From Bin5 sp963662575 (GTDB taxonomy: Bacteria; Chloroflexota; Anaerolineae; Caldilineales; Caldilineaceae): a stretch of 64,000 bases of DNA. This document shows positions 60,502-64,000 of the stretch, in pieces. Location of the stretch: contig OY759723.1 in NCBI GenBank assembly GCA_963662575.1, positions 3,162,001-3,226,000 on the forward strand, read 5' to 3'. The notes beneath the pieces are model-generated. The model was not told where the DNA came from and did not search any database. It worked only from the letters and a program-made list of their open reading frames with translations. The position numbers and the translations under genes are program-made. Every line of letters starts with the position of its first letter. Position 1 is the first letter of the stretch.

Positions 60502-61563
60502 ATGGCTTCCCCTTCCGCATCTGATACCATCGCCGTTCGCTCCGATGAGCGATTTGACGAACACCTCGTCGCGGAATTCCTCCTCGGCAAACTGCCAGGT
60601 TCGGAAAATCCCTTGACCGTCCGCCAATTCGGCGGCGGCGCGGCCAATCTCACCTATCTGCTTGACTATGGCAGCCATCAGTACGTGCTGCGCCGCCCTC
60701 CGCTCGGTCCCGTCGCGCCTTCCGCCCATGACATGGCCAGAGAGTCCAAGGTGCTGTTGCGTCTCTGGCAGGCTTTCCCGCTCGCACCTCGGGCCTACCT
60801 GTTCTCAGATGACGAGTCCATCGTCGGTGCACCCTTCTTTGTTATGGAGCGTCGGCACGGCATCGTCGTCCGCGATTCGATTCCGGCGGTCTACAACGCT
60901 TGCTCCGATGCACCGGCACGAATGAGCAGAGCGCTTGTTGAGACACTATCTGATCTCCATGCGGTTGACTTTGAATCGATTGGCTTAGGAGATCTGGGTC
61001 GGCCGGCCGGTTTCATCAGGCGCCAGATCGACGGGTGGTGGCGGCGCTGGCAGGCGGCGAAGCTGGAGGATCTGCCTGCGTTGGACGCGGTCTATGACTG
61101 GCTGCGAAGCAACGAACCACCGGAAGCCGTGCCAGCTCTGGTCCATAACGACTATAAATTGGACAATGTAATGCTGGATGCCGGCGAGCCTGGACGTGTC
61201 GCCGCCGTCTTTGACTGGGATATGTGTACCCTCGGCGATCCCCTTTCCGACTTAGGCGCATTGCTGGCATGGTGGTGTCTGCCCGACGATCCGCCCCACT
61301 TTCGAACAATGGCGATGATGCCGCTCGACGACCGCTTCCTGCGGCGCGAGGAGCTTGTCGCCCACTACGCCGAACATAGCGGCCGCGACCTGTCTGCCAT
61401 TCACTTCTACCATGCGCTCAGCCTGTTTCGGGTTACGGTCATAATCGCCCAGATTTATGTCCGCTACGTGCGCGGCCAGACGCAGGATGAACGATTCGCC
61501 GCCTTCGGCCCCCGCATCCCCGCGGCTGCCCAGGCTGCCCTGGAAGTAGCAAGAGGCCGCTGA
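60502..61563 (+). CDS. APH-fold phosphotransferase (ACAD10/11- and LvaA-like)
   Basis: A 353-residue aminoglycoside-phosphotransferase-fold kinase. VRQFGGGAANLTYLLD is the nucleotide loop, YVLRRPP carries the ATP lysine-equivalent (Arg here), VHNDYKLDNVML (H215-N-D217, N222) is the catalytic loop, and VFDWDMCTLGDPLSDLG (D238) binds metal. The GxGxANLTYL and MRRPPLG...HDMARE pattern is that of the kinase domain fused to acyl-CoA dehydrogenase in ACAD10/11 and of LvaA. Those proteins phosphorylate 4-hydroxyacyl-CoAs. The catalytic HGD is HND here. An ACAD10/11-like dehydrogenase is encoded at 9.2 kb. Confidence 0.85.
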   Translation: MASPSASDTIAVRSDERFDEHLVAEFLLGKLPGSENPLTVRQFGGGAANLTYLLDYGSHQYVLRRPPLGPVAPSAHDMARESKVLLRLWQAFPLAPRAYLFSDDESIVGAPFFVMERRHGIVVRDSIPAVYNACSDAPARMSRALVETLSDLHAVDFESIGLGDLGRPAGFIRRQIDGWWRRWQAAKLEDLPALDAVYDWLRSNEPPEAVPALVHNDYKLDNVMLDAGEPGRVAAVFDWDMCTLGDPLSDLGALLAWWCLPDDPPHFRTMAMMPLDDRFLRREELVAHYAEHSGRDLSAIHFYHALSLFRVTVIIAQIYVRYVRGQTQDERFAAFGPRIPAAAQAALEVARGR

Positions 61564-61692
61564 GATTGGACGAATAGCCATAGCGACGCTCTCCATCTGG
61601 AGCTATCGACAACTTTGACGTGCGCTTCCGGACTGACTATCATATTCTGAAAGAATTACATTCTTACATCCACTTAGGAAGGAGCGTTTGAC

Positions 61693-62946
61693 GTGCAGGA
61701 ACACAAAATATCCATGCTTGGCACCGGCCTGATCGGCATGTTCTACACCATGGCTCTCAACGGCGGCAGAGGAAAAGATCGTGTGCAGCTCGTTTACTCC
61801 CGTTCTGCAGAACGGGCCAAGGCTTTCGCGCAGGAATGGGGCATCCCCGCATGGACGACCGATCTGACCGAAGCCTGTACCTCTGACGATATCGACACAG
61901 TCGTCATTGGGTTGCCCAATCATATTCATGAAGAGTGCGTCAATCTGGCCGCCGACGCCGGCAAGGCCATTCTCTGCACGAAGCCACTCGGCCGCACTGC
62001 TGTAGAAGCCAAGCGTATGCTGGACAAGGTCGAAGCAACTGGTGTCTTCGGCGGCTATCTCGAAGACCTCTGCTACACGCCCAAGACCCTGAAGGCCATC
62101 GCCTCCGTTGAGAACGGCGCCCTCGGCGACGTAACCTGGGCCTGCTCGCGCGAAACGCACCCGGGTCCACACAGCGACTGGTTCTGGGACCTCGAACAGG
62201 CCGGCGGCGGCGCCATCGTCGACCTCGGTTGCCACTGTATCGAAATCGTCCGCAGTTTTATCGGCAAAGACATCCGACCAGTCGAGGTCATGTGCTGGGC
62301 CGACACCCTCGTCCACCCTATCGACGCCGAAGACAACGGCATCGCCCTCATCCGCTTCGAGAACGGCGCCATCGGCCAGTTCGAAGTAAGCTGGACCTTC
62401 CGCGGCGGCATGGACCTGCGCGACGAAGTCGCCGGCACCGAAGGCACCATCTGGCTCAATCACTTTCTGCGCACCGGCTATGAAATGTACACCAGCGGCG
62501 CCGGCGCCGGCTACGTCGCTGAAAAGGCCGAATCGGAGAGCGGCTGGCTCTTCCCCGTCGGCGACGAGGTGGTCGAGTTGGGATACAGCGATATGTTCGA
62601 AGATATGTTCAACGCCATCGACCAGGGCAGCGAGCCGCGTGAAAACTTCTATGACGGCTATGTGGTGAATGCTGTGATCGACTCCTGCTACCGCTCTGCT
62701 TCCTCCCGCCAATGGGAACCGGTGGAGCTGGAAGTCTGGCGCGGGCGCGACAATGTCCCCCTCATCCGTGACAGCCGCGGGCAAGTCGCAGCCACCGCAA
62801 CTGAACCCGACCCGGCCGAAGCGCTCGCTGCCGCTGCCGGTCTGACCATCCTGAAAACAGAACGGATGTCGGGCGGCCAGGTCAAAGTCATCATGAAGAA
62901 TGAGGAGACTGGTGAGCTCAGCCAGGAAATCATCGAGAACGCATAG
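61693..62946 (+). CDS. Gfo/Idh/MocA family oxidoreductase (TKP variant)
   Basis: A 417-residue dehydrogenase. The Rossmann loop is MLGTGLIGMFYTMAL (residues 8-22). The usual EKP motif reads T96-K97-P98 (ILCTKPLGRT), keeping the lysine. GGGAIVDLGCHCIEIVRSFIG holds the Asp and His region. The C-terminal ~60 residues form an Ala/Glu-rich tail ending in a two-strand-like segment not typical of the family. The GTG start is preceded by AGGAAGGAGCG. It is 9 bp upstream of the MBL-fold gene, so both are cotranscribed. The substrate is unknown. Confidence 0.87.
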   Translation: MQEHKISMLGTGLIGMFYTMALNGGRGKDRVQLVYSRSAERAKAFAQEWGIPAWTTDLTEACTSDDIDTVVIGLPNHIHEECVNLAADAGKAILCTKPLGRTAVEAKRMLDKVEATGVFGGYLEDLCYTPKTLKAIASVENGALGDVTWACSRETHPGPHSDWFWDLEQAGGGAIVDLGCHCIEIVRSFIGKDIRPVEVMCWADTLVHPIDAEDNGIALIRFENGAIGQFEVSWTFRGGMDLRDEVAGTEGTIWLNHFLRTGYEMYTSGAGAGYVAEKAESESGWLFPVGDEVVELGYSDMFEDMFNAIDQGSEPRENFYDGYVVNAVIDSCYRSASSRQWEPVELEVWRGRDNVPLIRDSRGQVAATATEPDPAEALAAAAGLTILKTERMSGGQVKVIMKNEETGELSQEIIENA

Positions 62947-62955
62947 TCACTTCCA

Positions 62956-63840
62956 ATGTCACTGATTAAACCCTTCCTCCAGGAAGAGGCCTTCCTCCAG
63001 GATGTGCAGGATGCAACCGGCGACGAACGCGTCCTGCACATCTGGTGGTTAGGTCAGAGCGGCTTTCTGCTCAAATGGCACAGCCGCTTCCTTCTCTTCG
63101 ATCCCTATCTCTCCGATTCCCTCACAAAAAAATACGCCGCCACCGACAAACCCCATATCCGCATGACCGAGCGGGTCGTCGCGCCCGAAATGCTTGATTT
63201 CATCGACGTAGTCACCTCAAGCCACAACCACACCGATCATCTGGACGGGGAGACTCTGGGCCCTCTGATGGAGGCAAATCCTGGCCTGCAGCTCGTCATA
63301 CCTGAAGCCAATCGAACATTCGTAGCCGAGCGGCTTGCATGCGACCCTTCCTGGCCAGTGGGCCTGGACGACGGAGACTACAGAGAGGTGGGCGCCTTCC
63401 GCTTTCACGGAATCGCCGCCGCCCACGAAGAGTTGGAGAAGGATGAAGAGGATCGCTGCAGATTCCTCGGCTACGTAGCGCGCTTCGGCCCATGGACCGT
63501 CTATCACAGTGGGGACACAGTCCATTTCAGCGGGTTGCTGGAGCGGCTGACGCATATCAACGTGGATGTGGCCATCCTTCCGATAAACGGAAGCCGGCCG
63601 GAGCGGAGGGTGGCAGGCAATCTCAACGGCAGCGAAGCCGCCACGCTCGCCTGCGCCATAAACGCAAAGCTCGCGATCCCCTGCCACTACGAGATGTTCA
63701 CCTTCAACACCGCACCGACTGATACCTTCATCGCGTCGGCGGCTGCGCTGGAGCAGCCTGTACGCGTGCTACAGGCCGGGGAACGTTGTTCTGTCGAAAA
63801 GTCGGCTGCCGGCGTTATGACGGTCCGATCAGACGAATGA
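62956..63840 (+). CDS. MBL-fold metallohydrolase (UlaG-like)
   Basis: A 294-residue metallo-beta-lactamase-fold protein of the UlaG/L-ascorbate-6-phosphate lactonase type. Metal ligands H90, H92, D94 and H95 are in SSHNHTDHLDG; further metal-binding candidates are YHSGDTVHFSG (Asp/His) and the final IPCHYEMF histidine. WWLGQSGFLLKW is the typical early strand. It probably hydrolyses a sugar lactone or phosphoester, working with the Gfo/Idh/MocA dehydrogenase encoded 9 bp upstream. Its last 26 bp overlap the convergent sugar kinase gene. Confidence 0.87.
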   Translation: MSLIKPFLQEEAFLQDVQDATGDERVLHIWWLGQSGFLLKWHSRFLLFDPYLSDSLTKKYAATDKPHIRMTERVVAPEMLDFIDVVTSSHNHTDHLDGETLGPLMEANPGLQLVIPEANRTFVAERLACDPSWPVGLDDGDYREVGAFRFHGIAAAHEELEKDEEDRCRFLGYVARFGPWTVYHSGDTVHFSGLLERLTHINVDVAILPINGSRPERRVAGNLNGSEAATLACAINAKLAIPCHYEMFTFNTAPTDTFIASAAALEQPVRVLQAGERCSVEKSAAGVMTVRSDE

Positions 63841-64000
63841 CAGCCTCTCGTGACAAAGCAGCCAACGGTCTGTCAGGCGTAGAGACAACAGTGGCCGCAA
63901 CCGCGTTACCAAACCGAGCTGACTGCTCGGCAGAGGTCCCTTCTTGTATCCCCAGCAGGAATCCAGCGTTGAATGAGTCGCCCGCGCCTACAGTTGTCTG
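63815..64000 (-). CDS. PfkB/ribokinase-family sugar kinase, C-terminal fragment (cut by window edge)
   Basis: The minus-strand frame from the window edge to a TAA at 63817-63815 encodes QTTVGAGDSFNAGFLLG, the second PfkB signature with catalytic Asp in GAGDSF, followed by GNAVAATVVS. The 5' part lies outside the window. This is too short to appear as a normal gene but is unmistakable. It is convergent with the MBL-fold gene and overlaps its last 26 bp. Being next to Gfo/Idh/MocA and lactonase-like genes, it is probably part of a carbohydrate-use locus, such as a 2-keto-3-deoxygluconate kinase or similar. Confidence 0.85.
   Translation of the reverse strand, partial: QTTVGAGDSFNAGFLLGIQEGTSAEQSARFGNAVAATVVSTPDRPLAALSREAVIRLIGPS

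Noticed and set aside
61603..62784. A 393-codon open frame antisense to the Gfo/Idh/MocA gene at 61693
   Set aside because: It mirrors the coding strand's third-position GC bias, has no domain character and no ribosome-binding site; the plus-strand gene is certain.
1..64000. CRISPR arrays, rRNA or tRNA genes
   Set aside because: No regularly spaced repeats, no rRNA-like stretch and no cloverleaf candidate was recognised by eye; a covariance-model search could still find a tRNA I missed.

Overview
The window reads as bacterial chromosome, most plausibly from a Chloroflexota (Caldilinea/Anaerolinea-like or SAR202-like) heterotroph. This is an inference. It rests on a secreted serine protease with a Pro/Thr/Ser-rich stalk, a secreted LysM-PA14 protein with tandem Trp-rich repeats, many Gfo/Idh/MocA, phytanoyl-CoA dioxygenase and enolase-superfamily genes, a molybdenum-hydroxylase gene set and THI5-type ABC transport. 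There is no rRNA or other phylogenetic marker I can use, and I recognised no tRNA gene or CRISPR array.

Layout. 0-3.2 kb: end of a Gfo/Idh/MocA gene, a vapBC pair behind a palindromic operator, another Gfo/Idh/MocA gene and a PhyH dioxygenase. 3.3-9.2 kb: murJ, a terminator, the LysM/PA14 repeat protein, a DUF2905 protein, a methyltransferase and the decayed C-terminal part of an amino-acid permease. 9.2-12.4 kb: ACAD10/11-like acyl-CoA dehydrogenase, SDR, AAC(3)-family acetyltransferase. 12.4-16.4 kb: a MITE, a promoter plus a structured leader with mutually exclusive hairpins, gatC, gatA, an aminotransferase. 16.5-29.5 kb: S8 protease lipoprotein, D-aminoacylase-like amidohydrolase, tyrosine recombinase, two glycosyltransferases, a lipoprotein, a DegT-type aminotransferase and small sugar-metabolism genes.

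29.6-49.8 kb is the most interesting part. It is a 20-kb run of minus-strand genes: FdrA, DUF1116, a cyclase-family hydrolase, the FAD and 2Fe-2S subunits of a molybdenum hydroxylase, a polytopic membrane protein, the Mo-binding subunit, a nucleotidyltransferase, a beta-ureidopropionase-like amidase, a dihydropyrimidinase/hydantoinase, and a THI5-type ABC importer with two permeases. Together they look like uptake, hydroxylation, ring opening and decarbamoylation of an N-heterocycle (pyrimidine, hydantoin or purine type), with carbamoyl recovery through FdrA/DUF1116. The run is interrupted by an IS982 element, two MITE copies and an oppositely oriented sulfatase gene.

50-64 kb: GNAT acetyltransferase, RRM RNA-binding protein with terminator, trmD, an M23 peptidase, an ABC exporter, then an amidohydrolase-PhyH-rhamnonate-dehydratase-like group, a PD-(D/E)XK-like protein, an ACAD11-type phosphotransferase, a Gfo/Idh/MocA protein, an MBL-fold hydrolase and the C-terminal end of a PfkB sugar kinase.

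Three copies of one ~300-bp MITE (12.4, 32.9 and 45.5 kb) have 14-bp inverted termini beginning GTAA and perfect 8-bp target duplications, as expected of IS66-type transposition.
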